NCBI GenBank assembly: GCA_002281855.1
Contig: NCHQ01000009.1
Coordinates: 106,065 to 170,064 of the forward strand
Length of the DNA stretch: 64,000 bases
Source: Rhodospirillales bacterium 24-66-33
GTDB taxonomy: Bacteria; Pseudomonadota; Alphaproteobacteria; Reyranellales; Reyranellaceae
Direction: 5' to 3'
The position numbers were made by a program, and so were the translations under genes. This document shows positions 54,406 through 63,756 of this stretch, in pieces; positions within the stretch are counted from its first letter, which is position 1; each line of letters begins with the position of its first letter. The notes beneath the pieces are model-generated. The model was given only the letters and a program-made list of their open reading frames with translations, ran no database searches and had not been told where the DNA came from.

Positions 54406-55188
54406 GTGGAGCTGAAGACAATTTTGCTCGGACAGCGCCCGGCGCGAGTCTGGACCGGCGGCACCGGTGAGGCAATCGTGCTGCTGCATGGTGGCTGGGC
54501 GGGCGCGGAAGCCTACTGGTCGACCGTGACCGACGACCTGGAACGCACGCATCTCATCGTCGCGCCCGAGCTGCCGCTGATTCATTCGCCGGAGGGTCTG
54601 CCGAGCTTCGGCGCCTACGCTGCCTGGCTCGCCGAGCTGCTGATGGCGCTCGGCATCGAACGCGCCACCCTGGTCGGCAACTCGCTCGGCGCGACGATCG
54701 CCTGGCGCTTCGCCGGCCAGTATCCCGAACGCTCGGCTGGCCTCGTGCTGGTGAACGGCTACCAGCCGCCGGGCTACTCGAAGATGCTGCGCTGGCTTGC
54801 GGGCGAAACGCCGATTCGTCGGTTGGCCCGTGGCAACCTGCAGCGCCTGCATTTCGGTCGTGAGGTCCTGCCGCTCGCCTTCCATGATCGTTCGAAAGTG
54901 CCGGCGGAGATCGCCCGGACGCTCGACACCTTCACCACCGCCGACGCCGATCGCGTCCTCGACGTCTTGCTGTCCGGCGAGGAAGCCGCGCCACCGCCAA
55001 AGGGATCGGTCCTGCTGATCTTTGGCGAAGCCGACCGCTCGCCGGTCCTCGACAAGCACGGCGCGCGAAAGATGCGGCTGTCGCTGGAGCAATCACGGTT
55101 GGTGACGATCCCGGAGGCAGGACACCTGCCGCAGATCGAGCGCCCGGCCGAATTCCTCCGGGCGCTGCGTGGGTTCCTGAAGCGGTAG
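54406..55188 (+). CDS. Alpha/beta hydrolase
   Basis: The protein of about 260 residues has the hydrolase fold with nucleophile elbow GNSLGA, an acid in FGEADRSPV and the histidine in EAGHLPQIERP, plus HGGWAGAEAYW forming the oxyanion hole. I chose GTG 54406 because AGAGGG lies six bases upstream; ATG 54388 is the alternative. The promoter is shared with the divergent SDR gene. The substrate is unknown; esters or ring-cleavage products of aromatic acids are possible. Confidence 0.82.
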   Translation: MELKTILLGQRPARVWTGGTGEAIVLLHGGWAGAEAYWSTVTDDLERTHLIVAPELPLIHSPEGLPSFGAYAAWLAELLMALGIERATLVGNSLGATIAWRFAGQYPERSAGLVLVNGYQPPGYSKMLRWLAGETPIRRLARGNLQRLHFGREVLPLAFHDRSKVPAEIARTLDTFTTADADRVLDVLLSGEEAAPPPKGSVLLIFGEADRSPVLDKHGARKMRLSLEQSRLVTIPEAGHLPQIERPAEFLRALRGFLKR

Positions 55189-55189
55189 C

Positions 55190-56386
55190 TTAGACCGCGC
55201 CGTCCGACTTGAGGTTCGCAATCGCCTTCGCGTCGTAGCCCAGACCGGTCAGTACTTCGTCCGTATGCTGGCCGAGATCCGGCGTCGGGTTGAGGGACTT
55301 GGGCTGCGGGTAGTCGGAGAGATTGATTGGCTGGCCGACTACCTTGATCTCGCCGAGGGCCGGATGGTTGACCGGGCGGGCGATGCCGAGGTGCTGGACC
55401 TGCGGTTCGGCGAAGGTCATGTCGATCGTGTTGATCGGTCCGCAGGGGACGCCGGCCTTGTTCAACGACTCGATCCAGTGGGCGCTGGTGTTGCTCTTCG
55501 TCACCTCGGCCAGCCGCTCGTTCAGCGCCTTGCGGTTCTGCGAGCGCAGCGCCGGGGTGACGTGCTCGGGATGGTCGATCAGCGCCTGGGCGCCCAGCGC
55601 CAGCGCCGCGCGCTTCCACATCTTGTCGCCGGCGGCGGCGATGTTGATGTGGCCGTCGCTGGTCGGGAAGACGCCGGTCGGGATGCTGGTCGGATGGTCG
55701 TTGCCGGCCTGCTTCGCGACCTCACCCTTCATCAGCCAGCGCGAGGCCTGGAAGTCGAGCATGAAGATCTGCGCCTCGATCAGCGAGGTATGGACCCACT
55801 GCCCCTTGCCGGTGCGCTCACGCGTGTAGAGCGCCAGCATGATTGCTTGGGCGAGCAGGAGACCAGAAGTGAGATCGGCGATGGGAATGCCGACCCTCAT
55901 GGGGCCGCGGCCGGGCTCGCCGGTGATCGACATGAGGCCGCCCATGCCCTGGGCGATCTGGTCGACGCCGGGACGCGCGGCATCCGGGCCGCTCTGGCCG
56001 AAGCCCGCGATCGAGCCGTAGATGATGCGCGGGTTGATCTTCGCCACCGTGTCGTAGTCGACCTTGAGGCGGTGCTTCACGTCGGAGCGGTAGTTCTCGA
56101 CGATGACGTCGGCCTTGGCCGCGAGCTTCATGAAGATCGCATGGCCCTCGGCGCTCTTGAGGTTGAGCGTCATCGACTTCTTGTTGCGGTGCAGGTTCTG
56201 GAAGTCGAACCCGTGGCGCGCGCCCCCCATCGAGTCGTTGTTCTTGCCGCCTTCGGGAGGCGGTGGCGGCGGCTCGATCTTGATCACGTGCGCGCCCCAG
56301 TCGGCGAGCTGGCGCACGGCGGTCGGGCCGGCGCGATGCGCCGTGAGGTCGAGGACGGTGAGGTGGGAGAGGGGCAGGGCGGTCAT
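55190..56386 (-). CDS. CaiB/BaiF family CoA-transferase
   Basis: The 398-residue family III CoA-transferase carries the family core VLDLTAHRAGPTAVRQLADWGA, the catalytic aspartate in GVDQIAQGMGGLM and the C-terminal LGQHTDEVLTGLGYD. It moves CoA between acyl-CoA and free acid. ATG 56386 begins the normal N-terminus; the frame upstream lies within the next gene. It is probably in an operon with the enoyl-CoA hydratase gene 19 bases upstream. Confidence 0.9.
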   Translation of the reverse strand: MTALPLSHLTVLDLTAHRAGPTAVRQLADWGAHVIKIEPPPPPPEGGKNNDSMGGARHGFDFQNLHRNKKSMTLNLKSAEGHAIFMKLAAKADVIVENYRSDVKHRLKVDYDTVAKINPRIIYGSIAGFGQSGPDAARPGVDQIAQGMGGLMSITGEPGRGPMRVGIPIADLTSGLLLAQAIMLALYTRERTGKGQWVHTSLIEAQIFMLDFQASRWLMKGEVAKQAGNDHPTSIPTGVFPTSDGHINIAAAGDKMWKRAALALGAQALIDHPEHVTPALRSQNRKALNERLAEVTKSNTSAHWIESLNKAGVPCGPINTIDMTFAEPQVQHLGIARPVNHPALGEIKVVGQPINLSDYPQPKSLNPTPDLGQHTDEVLTGLGYDAKAIANLKSDGAV

Positions 56387-56405
56387 CGGGGTTTCCTCTC
56401 GTTGC

Positions 56406-57194
56406 CTAGCGGCCCTTGAAGGCCGGCTTGCGCTTCTCCATGAACGCCCGGCGGCCTTCCTTGAAATCCTCGCTGTCGAAGCAGGCCTCGGCCATCCTGT
56501 CGAGCTTCGCGTGGTCCTGCTTCGATTCGGGCTTGGCGATCTCGCGCGCCGCGGCCTTGGCGAGCGCGATCGTGAGCGGCGCGTTCTGCGCGATGGCGCC
56601 AGTGATGCCGTCGACCAGGGCGTCGAGCTCGGCATCGGCGGCGACGCCGTGCACCAGGCCCATGTCGTAGGCCTCCTTCGAGGAATACTGCTTGGCGGTG
56701 AACAGGAACTCCATGGCGCGCGGGAGGCCCACGATGCGCGAGAAGCGCTCGATGCGCAGGAAGCCGTAGCCGAGGCCGAGCTTGGCGGCCGGCACGCCGA
56801 AGCGGGCGCCTTCGTTGCAGTAGCGCAGGTCGCAGCAGGCCGCGAGGTTCATGCCGCCGCCGATGCAATAGCCGGTGATCTTGGCGATCGTCGGCTTGGG
56901 GAAATCGTAGAGCGCCTCGTAGCCTTCCTTCGAGATGGCGTCGTAGCGCACTTGCGCCTCGGCGTTGGCGCGCTCGCTCTCGAACTTGGAGATGTCGGCG
57001 CCGGAGACGAAGGCCTTGCCGCCGGAGCCGCTCACCACGAGGCAGCGGATGTCCGGATCCAGGGCGAAGTCCTTCAGGATGCCGACGAAGCCGTCCCACA
57101 TGTCGAGCGAGACCGCATTGAGCTTCGCCGGGTTGTTGAAGACGACGTGGCCCACGGCGCCCTCGCGGCGACCGATGATTTTCTGTTCCTGCAT
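56406..57194 (-). CDS. Enoyl-CoA hydratase/isomerase family protein
   Basis: The 262-residue crotonase-fold protein has oxyanion-hole loops KAFVSGADISKF and YCIGGGMNLAACCDLRY. It is likely to hydrate or isomerise an enoyl-CoA supplied by the CoA-transferase reaction in the same operon. The ATG at 57194 begins MQEQKIIGRREG. The specific substrate is unknown; glutamate residues required for hydratase activity should be checked by alignment. Confidence 0.88.
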   Translation of the reverse strand: MQEQKIIGRREGAVGHVVFNNPAKLNAVSLDMWDGFVGILKDFALDPDIRCLVVSGSGGKAFVSGADISKFESERANAEAQVRYDAISKEGYEALYDFPKPTIAKITGYCIGGGMNLAACCDLRYCNEGARFGVPAAKLGLGYGFLRIERFSRIVGLPRAMEFLFTAKQYSSKEAYDMGLVHGVAADAELDALVDGITGAIAQNAPLTIALAKAAAREIAKPESKQDHAKLDRMAEACFDSEDFKEGRRAFMEKRKPAFKGR

Positions 57195-57338
57195 GCCGGC
57201 AATCCTTCCAATGAGGCCGCGAATATAGCCTGCGTCGGCCGATTTGAAGAAGGAGTGACCCGGTAGGAGTGGCCGCAGATGGACTGTCAAGCGGGTGACG
57301 TGCCGCCGTAATCGGGCGACAATGGCGGGATCGACGCG

Positions 57339-57372
57339 CACCCGCCCCCGGAGGTCCTGACCGGGGTGGGTG
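57339..57372. other. Hairpin in the 5' leader of the SH3 protein gene
   Basis: CACCCGCCCCCGG (57339-57351) can pair with CCGGGGTGGGTG (57361-57372) around a nine-base loop. No U-tract follows. It may be an mRNA leader structure or an operator. Confidence 0.4.
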
Positions 57373-57406
57373 TTCCCTGAACAACTCCGGGAAGGAAAGC
57401 CCACGA

Positions 57407-57859
57407 ATGTTCTTCGCTCGCTATTTCCTGATTGTCCTCGTCGCTGGCACCTTCGCGCTGGATATGCCGCAGGCCGTTGCCCAGCAAATGGTCAGCGTGG
57501 CGCGCGAGGAAGTGAACCTGCGCTCCGGTCCGGGAACCCGCCATTCCGCGGAGTGGGTGCTGGGCAGGGGCTTTCCCCTGAAGGTCGTCGGACGACGCGG
57601 CAACTGGTTGCAGGTGCAGGATTTCGAGAATGACAAAGGCTGGGTTCTCCGCACGCTGACCGGCAAGACCGCCTATCACATCGTGAAGGTCAAGACCGCC
57701 AACGTGCGCAGCCAGCCGAGCACCTCGAGCCGCATCGTCGGCAAGGTCTCCTATGGCGACACGCTGAAGACCCTCGAGCGAAGGACGGGCTGGGTCAAGG
57801 TTCAGCGTGACGGCGGAATCCGCGGCTGGATTTCTCGGAAATTGCTCTGGGGTTGGTAG
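57407..57859 (+). CDS. Secreted protein with two bacterial SH3 domains
   Basis: The 150-residue protein has a signal peptide (to about residue 24) and two SH3b domains: VAREEVNLRSGPGTRHSAEW (27-85) and VKTANVRSQPSTSSRIVGKV (90-150). Such proteins bind cell-wall peptides in the periplasm. AAGGAAAG lies before ATG 57407. It is convergent with the NMT1-like gene. Confidence 0.88.
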   Translation: MFFARYFLIVLVAGTFALDMPQAVAQQMVSVAREEVNLRSGPGTRHSAEWVLGRGFPLKVVGRRGNWLQVQDFENDKGWVLRTLTGKTAYHIVKVKTANVRSQPSTSSRIVGKVSYGDTLKTLERRTGWVKVQRDGGIRGWISRKLLWGW

Positions 57860-57884
57860 AAAGTGCCCAGGTTGGCGGTCGTCC

Positions 57885-58856
57885 TCAATTGAGGATCGCC
57901 ACCTCGTCGACCGTGATCGGTTTGGCGAGCAGGCCGAGCTGTGCGAGCGTCTTGATCGTGGCTTCCCAGCCCGCGCGCGTCTGTATGCCGGTGGGCGGGC
58001 CGGAGAGCTGCTGCGAGACCGTGGCGATGCTGCGGTCGACGTAGCGCGGCGCCAGCCGCGGGAACATGCGCGAGAAGTGCAGCGCGGCATCGCCCGGTCG
58101 CTCCCGGACCATGTTGTAGCCTTCCTGGACCGCCTCCGCGACCTTCTGCGCGATCTCTCGCCGGGCCGGATCGGCCCAGGCCGCATCGTTGACGATGAGG
58201 TTCAGGCTGTAGGCTCTCACGCCGAAATCGGCCAGGCGGACCATCATGATGTGGCGCCCTTCGGCGATCAATTCCGAGGGCGCCATTTCGTCATAGTCTA
58301 TCAGCGCGTCGACCTTCTTCTCGATCAGGTCGTAGGCATTCCAATTGACCGCCTTTTCCTGGATCTTGCTGCGGTCGAGCTTGTTGGCGGCCACCAGGGC
58401 GCGGAATTCCTCGTTGGTGATGCTGCCGGGGACGATCCCCAGTGTCTTGCCGTAGAGGTCGCGCGGGTGGGCGATGCGGTCTTCGCCGCGCGTGTAGATC
58501 ACCGTCGGTGTCTTGGCGTAGTAGACCGCGAGGCTCTTGATCGGCTGCCCCTTCGAGCAAGCGATGGCGGTGGCAATGCCGCTCGATGAACCGATCCAGT
58601 ATTGCTTGCCGGAACCGATCATCTCCGCCGAGGAGATCGCGCCCTGCGTTTCGGCGAAGGTCACTTCCAGGCCGCGCCGCTCGAACGCGCCCATCTCTCG
58701 GGCGAGATAGAAGCCCGCGTAGGTCGGCAAGGCCTTCCAGTCGAGCAGGATCTCGACTTTCTGGGGGAGGTCGGGCGGGGTCTGCGCGAGAGAAGAAAGG
58801 GAAGGCAGAAGGGTCAGTGCGGCGGCGAGGACCAATCGACGGCTGGCACGGGTCAT
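57885..58856 (-). CDS. NMT1/THI5-like ABC substrate-binding protein
   Basis: The 323-residue protein has a signal peptide (MTRASRRLVLAAALTLLPSL) and the type II binding fold of pyrimidine-precursor and sulfonate binding proteins (VEILLDWKALPTYAGFYLAREMGAF). It has no permease or ATPase gene next to it. Ligands of the family include thiamine precursors, aliphatic sulfonates and nitrate-like compounds. Confidence 0.85.
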   Translation of the reverse strand: MTRASRRLVLAAALTLLPSLSSLAQTPPDLPQKVEILLDWKALPTYAGFYLAREMGAFERRGLEVTFAETQGAISSAEMIGSGKQYWIGSSSGIATAIACSKGQPIKSLAVYYAKTPTVIYTRGEDRIAHPRDLYGKTLGIVPGSITNEEFRALVAANKLDRSKIQEKAVNWNAYDLIEKKVDALIDYDEMAPSELIAEGRHIMMVRLADFGVRAYSLNLIVNDAAWADPARREIAQKVAEAVQEGYNMVRERPGDAALHFSRMFPRLAPRYVDRSIATVSQQLSGPPTGIQTRAGWEATIKTLAQLGLLAKPITVDEVAILN

Positions 58857-58992
58857 GTCGGCATCCTGAATCGGCGTCGGGCGGGAGGAAGCATCTCATA
58901 CCCCATGTACCGCCGTGGGAGCGAATTCGCTCCGGCTGCGTTTTCTGCCCGTGGAAACGCTCCCTGTCGAAACTCCCCCACCCTCCGGTCGC

Positions 58993-59865
58993 ATGCGGCG
59001 GCTACTGACCGAGACCATCGAAGGGTACATCGGCGACGATGCCTTCAGCCGGGGCGCCGCGATTGCCTATTTCACGCTGTTTTCACTGGCGCCCGTGCTC
59101 TTGCTCGTCATCGCCGTTGCCGGTTTGGTCTTCGGACAGGAGGCCGCTGAGGGCGCCGTCGTCGAGCAGCTGAGCGGGCTGATGGGACGTGAAACGGCGG
59201 AAGCGATGCAGGCGATGATCCGCAGCGCCAGCGATCGGATGACGGGCCTCGTCGCCACGGTGATCGGTCTCTTCACCATCCTGCTGGCGGCCAGTGGCGT
59301 GTTCGGCGAAGTTCAGTCGGCGCTGAATGCCATCTGGAAGGCGAAACCCAGGGACTCCACCATGTCGCGGCTGCTGCGTGCCCGGCTCGCCAGCTTCGGC
59401 CTGGTCATCACGCTGGGTTTCGTCCTGATAGTGTCGCTGGCGCTGAGCGCCGCACTGACCGCCCTGGGCAAGTTTCTGAGGTACACCTTCCCCGCCGCCG
59501 AGGTCGCGGTGCAGGCCGCCGATCTGCTGATATCGGTCCTGCTCATCTCCGGCCTGTTCGCGATCATGTACAAGGTGCTTCCGGAAACGCTCATCCGCTG
59601 GCGTGACGTCGCGGTCGGGGCTCTCGCCGCGACCGGCCTTTTCGAGGGCGGCAAGTATCTGATCGCCCTTTATATCGGGCAATCCAACGTCGCCTCGAGC
59701 TTCGGCGCGGCCGGCGCGCTGATCGTGCTGCTGCTGTGGATCTTCTATTCGGCCCAGATTTTCCTCTTGGGCGCCGAGTTCACGCGTGCCTGGACGCATG
59801 TCTACGGCGCGCGTTGCCACGACGCGCCGGCTGGTGTTGTCGAGCAGGGCGGGAAGCGGCGCTAG
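58993..59865 (+). CDS. YihY/BrkB family inner-membrane protein
   Basis: The 290-residue protein has about six membrane helices and the family start TETIEGYIGDDAFSRGAAIAYF. The start is uncertain: ATG 58993 gives the usual short N-terminus, while GTG 58951 and GTG 58915 are also open. A perfect 16-base palindrome lies at 58918-58933. The stop overlaps the stop of the convergent gene at 59862. Confidence 0.82.
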   Translation: MRRLLTETIEGYIGDDAFSRGAAIAYFTLFSLAPVLLLVIAVAGLVFGQEAAEGAVVEQLSGLMGRETAEAMQAMIRSASDRMTGLVATVIGLFTILLAASGVFGEVQSALNAIWKAKPRDSTMSRLLRARLASFGLVITLGFVLIVSLALSAALTALGKFLRYTFPAAEVAVQAADLLISVLLISGLFAIMYKVLPETLIRWRDVAVGALAATGLFEGGKYLIALYIGQSNVASSFGAAGALIVLLLWIFYSAQIFLLGAEFTRAWTHVYGARCHDAPAGVVEQGGKRR

Positions 59866-60101
59866 CTCGAGATCGCAAATCCAACCACGAGGGCCACCGT
59901 GCCGCCCAAGCCCAGGATGACGCCAAGTGTCGGCATATGGCCGACGAAACCCAGCGCCATGCACACCAAGATCAGCACGATGTGAAGGGCCGAGAAGAGG
60001 ACCAGCTTGCTGAAGCCCTGATAAGTCTGCTCATGCGCCTGCAATTCCTCTGAGGGGGCGCTGTCGGATGCGACGATCTTCAAATTGGCGGTGCTGGCCA
60101 T
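59862..60101 (-). CDS. Small membrane protein, aa3-type cytochrome oxidase subunit IV-like
   Basis: The 79-residue protein has the motif EQTYQGFSKLVLFSALHIV, which resembles the E-x-T-F-x-G-F motif and following helix of bacterial aa3 oxidase subunit IV, and a second hydrophobic helix (about residues 60-78). It is longer than usual for that family. A GGAG site supports ATG 60101. No other oxidase genes are near. Confidence 0.6.
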   Translation of the reverse strand: MASTANLKIVASDSAPSEELQAHEQTYQGFSKLVLFSALHIVLILVCMALGFVGHMPTLGVILGLGGTVALVVGFAISS

Positions 60102-60233
60102 GGCGAAACTCCGAGGTGAAGCTCGCCCGCCAACGCGGCGCGATACAGGGCGTTGCCAGGGGGGGCACCGTCGTTTTTGGGGTGGCCCAGGCGGACTTGT
60201 CGAAGCGGAGCGGCATCGGCATATCATGCGTCC

Positions 60234-60752
60234 ATGAAAACGCTTTTGACGGCCCTTTTCGTCCTCCTCGTCTCGCCCTTGGCGGCACCGTCGATGGCGC
60301 AGTCCTTCGAGGAGCAGATGCGCCAGGCGGCGGGGGCCTATGAGCGCAAGGACATGGCCACCGCCGTGCGCATCTGGAAGGTCTGGGCGGCCAAGGGCGA
60401 TGCCGAAGCGCAGACGCTGCTCGGCGCGATGTACTGGAGCGGCGATGGCGTGCCGCGCAATCTGCACGAGGCTGCGCGCCTCTATCTTGCCGCTGCCAAG
60501 CAGGGATATGCGCGCGCTCAGAACAACATCGGCTTCATGCTGGGCTTCGGCGAGGGGATCCCGCCCCGGGACGATGTCGAGGCCTACAAATGGATCAAGC
60601 TTTCGATCGGGCGCTATACGGCGAAGAACCAGGACCGTCTCGACCAAGCGAGAAAGGACCTCGCGACGCTTTCTGCGCGCATGACCCCTGCGCAAATTAC
60701 CGAGGCAGAAAGGCGAGTCCGGGCATGGAAACCGGTCCCGCAAATGAGGTAG
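60234..60752 (+). CDS. Secreted Sel1-like repeat protein
   Basis: The 172-residue protein has a signal peptide (to about residue 22) and two Sel1-type helical repeats: AEAQTLLGAMYWSGDGVPRN and ARAQNNIGFMLGFGEGIPPR. Sel1 repeats are protein-binding scaffolds, often at the envelope. It is divergent from the small membrane protein gene and precedes the M23 peptidase on the same strand. Confidence 0.85.
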   Translation: MKTLLTALFVLLVSPLAAPSMAQSFEEQMRQAAGAYERKDMATAVRIWKVWAAKGDAEAQTLLGAMYWSGDGVPRNLHEAARLYLAAAKQGYARAQNNIGFMLGFGEGIPPRDDVEAYKWIKLSIGRYTAKNQDRLDQARKDLATLSARMTPAQITEAERRVRAWKPVPQMR

Positions 60753-60813
60753 GGTCCGCGACCACGCGGTGGTCACGAGCGATGCCCCGACGTCGGCCCT
60801 AAGAAAGGACTGA

Positions 60814-62217
60814 ATGAACCGACCCTCGGTCGCCGCGGCTTTCGCCGCCTCATTGCTTTTCGTCGGGACGTCCCAGGGCGTGGCGCGCGATCTGCCGTGG
60901 GCTGTGGCGGAGTCCGGCCTGCGGGATCATCTGTCCTTCGTGCAGCTGGCCTCGGTGAACGGCCTGCTCACGCGCAACCTGACCATCGAAGTCGACCTGG
61001 AGAAGGTCCAGCCGATCATTCCTCTGGCGGATCCCGTGCCGCCGCCGGTGAGCACGGGCCCTGTGCCGGAAGCGGTCGTTGCCTATGGGCGTGCCGAGGC
61101 CGATCGCCTGCTGGGCGATGGCGAGGACGATGCGCGGCGGCAAGCCTATCTCCCGTACCAGCGTCGCATCGGCGTTTCCGGCGTGATCTCCGGCGGTTCG
61201 CTCGAAGCGTCCGCAGCGGCGGCAGGGGTGCCGGCGCCGGCCATGATCGAGGCCCTGGAGGCGCTCGAGACGTCGGTGAACCTCAAGAAGGAGATGCGCG
61301 ACGGCGACCGGTTCTACGTCCGCTACGAGCAGACCTTTACCCAGGCGGGTGCGCCGCTGGATGTCGGCCGTATTCTCTGGATGGAGTTGCGCACGCCCAA
61401 GGGCGTGATGGCGATCCACCGTTTCCGGACACGCGACAATAGCGAACGCTTCTGGATGGCGAGCGGGCAGGCGGCCACCCCGCCGTCGTTCCGGTTGCCC
61501 CTCGACACCGTATCGATCTCATCGGGCTTCGGCCTGCGCGCGGATCCGTTCGACCAGCCGCCTTCCTACGGCGGCAAGCCGCAAGGCGCCGGCGGTCCGA
61601 AGCTCGCGAAGCCGCTGCCGCCGGGACTGCCGACGGGAGGCGCCACCGATATGCCGCGGGCAGGCGTCGGCGTGGGCGGCGCCTCGTCCTCCGGGCAGTC
61701 GGGCAGCTCCTCGTACGGAGGGTCTTCATATGGCGGGTTCCGGGCGCCGCCGGCCTATGCCTTGTCCGCGCGGCCTTCGTCCCGGTCGCTGTTCATGCAT
61801 GAGGGCGTCGATCTGGTGGCGTCGACAGGTACGCCCGTCGTGGCGGCCGCCGATGGTATCGTCGTCGGGGCGGCGCCGAACGGCCGTTATGGCAATTGGA
61901 TCCGCCTCGAGCATGGCGGCAAGTTGGCGACCGTCTACGGCCATCTCTCCGGCTTCGCGAGCGGCCTGCAGCCCGGCATGGTGGTGTCGCGTGGCGACGT
62001 GATCGGGTACGTCGGCAGCACCGGGCGTTCGACCGGCGCGCATCTCCATTTCGAACTCCAGGTCGACGGCAAGCCTGTCAATCCCATCACTCATCCCGAG
62101 CTGAAGCGCGCCCAGCTGCGGGGTGCCGACCTCGAGCGGTTCCGCAAGCAAGTGGCGGCGAGCCTTACCGAGCGCGCCCTCGAGGTGCTGCCAGCCGCCG
62201 TTTCAGTCGACGACTGA
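60814..62217 (+). CDS. M23 family metallopeptidase with internal low-complexity insert
   Basis: The 467-residue exported protein has a signal peptide, a LysM-like or OapA-like N-terminal half, and an M23 (LytM) catalytic core. Zinc ligands are in MHEGVD (H329, D333) and GAHLHFEL (H410 or H412). Between the strand SGFGLRADPF and MHEGVD lies a Gly/Ser/Pro-rich stretch of about 80 residues, where about ten are normal. It would cleave peptidoglycan cross-bridges or act as an activator of amidases. Confidence 0.9.
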   Translation: MNRPSVAAAFAASLLFVGTSQGVARDLPWAVAESGLRDHLSFVQLASVNGLLTRNLTIEVDLEKVQPIIPLADPVPPPVSTGPVPEAVVAYGRAEADRLLGDGEDDARRQAYLPYQRRIGVSGVISGGSLEASAAAAGVPAPAMIEALEALETSVNLKKEMRDGDRFYVRYEQTFTQAGAPLDVGRILWMELRTPKGVMAIHRFRTRDNSERFWMASGQAATPPSFRLPLDTVSISSGFGLRADPFDQPPSYGGKPQGAGGPKLAKPLPPGLPTGGATDMPRAGVGVGGASSSGQSGSSSYGGSSYGGFRAPPAYALSARPSSRSLFMHEGVDLVASTGTPVVAAADGIVVGAAPNGRYGNWIRLEHGGKLATVYGHLSGFASGLQPGMVVSRGDVIGYVGSTGRSTGAHLHFELQVDGKPVNPITHPELKRAQLRGADLERFRKQVAASLTERALEVLPAAVSVDD

Positions 62218-63702
62218 GCCTTCGCCCGCTGCGCGGGCTTTCGTCGCGAAAGCCTCCTCGGGCGACAGGACCAGCCGGTGCCGGCCGACGAGCGCGAACC
62301 ACGTAACGCCCAGCGCGAACCACGCACCGACGCCGAGCACGCCTGACACGAACACCGGGTCGAGCAATTGGTAGATCAACGTGACGGAGGCGATGACGAT
62401 GGTGACCGCCGCGCCCGCTGCGCCCAGGGGTGAGCGATAGGGCCGCGCGAGCCCGGGCAGCCGCGCGCGCATCACGAGGAAGCTCACCGCCTGCAGCAGG
62501 TAGGACAGCATTGCGCCGGCGACAGCCATGTTGAGCAGCATGCCCTGGATCACCGCAACGCCCCCCTCGGCGCCCATTCCGAACCACAGCGCGAACATGA
62601 TCGTCAGTGCCACGGCCGAGCCGGCGAGCAGCGCAATATGGGGCGTCTTGTGGCGAGCATGGGTGATCGACAGGAAGCGCGGGAAGTAGCCGGCACGGGA
62701 CAGGGAATAGATCTGTCGTCCTTGGGCAAAGAGGATGGTGTGGAAGCTGGCGACCAGCCCGATGCAGGCGATCAGCGCGAGCAGACTCGCCAGCCCGCTT
62801 CCGAACGTGGCGCGGAATCCGTCCAGCAGCGGCTCGCCCGAGCCCGCGAGCTGGAAGCTGCCCGGCGCGACCGACGGGTTGAGCCAGACGGTCAGGCCGG
62901 CGGAGATGAAGAGGGTCAACAAGCCGGCCACGATACCGCGAGGAACGTCGCGCGATGGCTCCAGCGACTCCTCGGCCGCAAGCGGCAGTTGCTCGATGGC
63001 GAGGAACAACCAGACGGCAAAAGGGAGCGCAGCCAGTGCGCCGTGCAGACCGAACGGCAGCAACGGGCCGCCGCCCCGCCCGAGTTCGACCGGGCTGCCG
63101 TCGGCGCCGGCGCCGATGTCGAGCGCATATCGGCCAAACGCCGCGACCGGGAGCGCCGAGATCCAGAACAGCGCGAGACAAGCGAGCGCAGCGAGCGTGA
63201 CGACGACTGTGACCTTGAACGAGAGTTCGACGCCGCGGACGTTGAGCGCCACGAACACGGCGTAGCCGGCGACCCAGTAGGCCGGCAGCCATTCGGGTGC
63301 TGTCTCGAACACGGCGGCCAGATAGGTCGCGAGGAAGGACACGATCACCGCTGGTGTCAGCACATACTCGACATTCTCGCAAAGACCCGTGACGAAGCCG
63401 CCCCATGGACCCATGGCGGTACGCGCGAAGGAATAGGCCCCGCCGGTGTGGGGCAGAGCGGCTGCCATCTCGGCGATGCTGAAGACCAGGCCGAGGTACA
63501 TGACGGCGATGATGCAAGCAGCCAGCGCATAGCCGCCCCAGCCGCCGGCCATCAGGCCGAGGTTCCAGCCGGAATAGTGACCGGAGATCACGCCTCCGAC
63601 ACCCAGGGCCCAGAGCGAGAACACGCCAGCGTAGCGACGCAGGCCACGGCGCGCGAAATAGTCTGGCGCGACAGTCTGGTACGGCGCTCGCGGCGGGCTC
63701 AT
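62203..63702 (-). CDS. APC-family permease, ethanolamine-permease-like
   Basis: The 499-residue membrane protein has about twelve helices and begins with FSLWALGVGGVISGHYSGWN, the helix-1 binding motif of ethanolamine permeases. The core VISGHYSGWNLGL and PHTGGAYSF fit the amino acid-polyamine-organocation superfamily. Its 3' end overlaps the convergent peptidase gene by 15 bases. No ethanolamine ammonia-lyase genes are in the window. Confidence 0.85.
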   Translation of the reverse strand: MSPPRAPYQTVAPDYFARRGLRRYAGVFSLWALGVGGVISGHYSGWNLGLMAGGWGGYALAACIIAVMYLGLVFSIAEMAAALPHTGGAYSFARTAMGPWGGFVTGLCENVEYVLTPAVIVSFLATYLAAVFETAPEWLPAYWVAGYAVFVALNVRGVELSFKVTVVVTLAALACLALFWISALPVAAFGRYALDIGAGADGSPVELGRGGGPLLPFGLHGALAALPFAVWLFLAIEQLPLAAEESLEPSRDVPRGIVAGLLTLFISAGLTVWLNPSVAPGSFQLAGSGEPLLDGFRATFGSGLASLLALIACIGLVASFHTILFAQGRQIYSLSRAGYFPRFLSITHARHKTPHIALLAGSAVALTIMFALWFGMGAEGGVAVIQGMLLNMAVAGAMLSYLLQAVSFLVMRARLPGLARPYRSPLGAAGAAVTIVIASVTLIYQLLDPVFVSGVLGVGAWFALGVTWFALVGRHRLVLSPEEAFATKARAAGEGSVVD

Positions 63703-63756
63703 TGCGCCGATTTTAATGGCAAAGGCGGGGCAGGCGCGAGGTCGAAGAGCTCGAAG

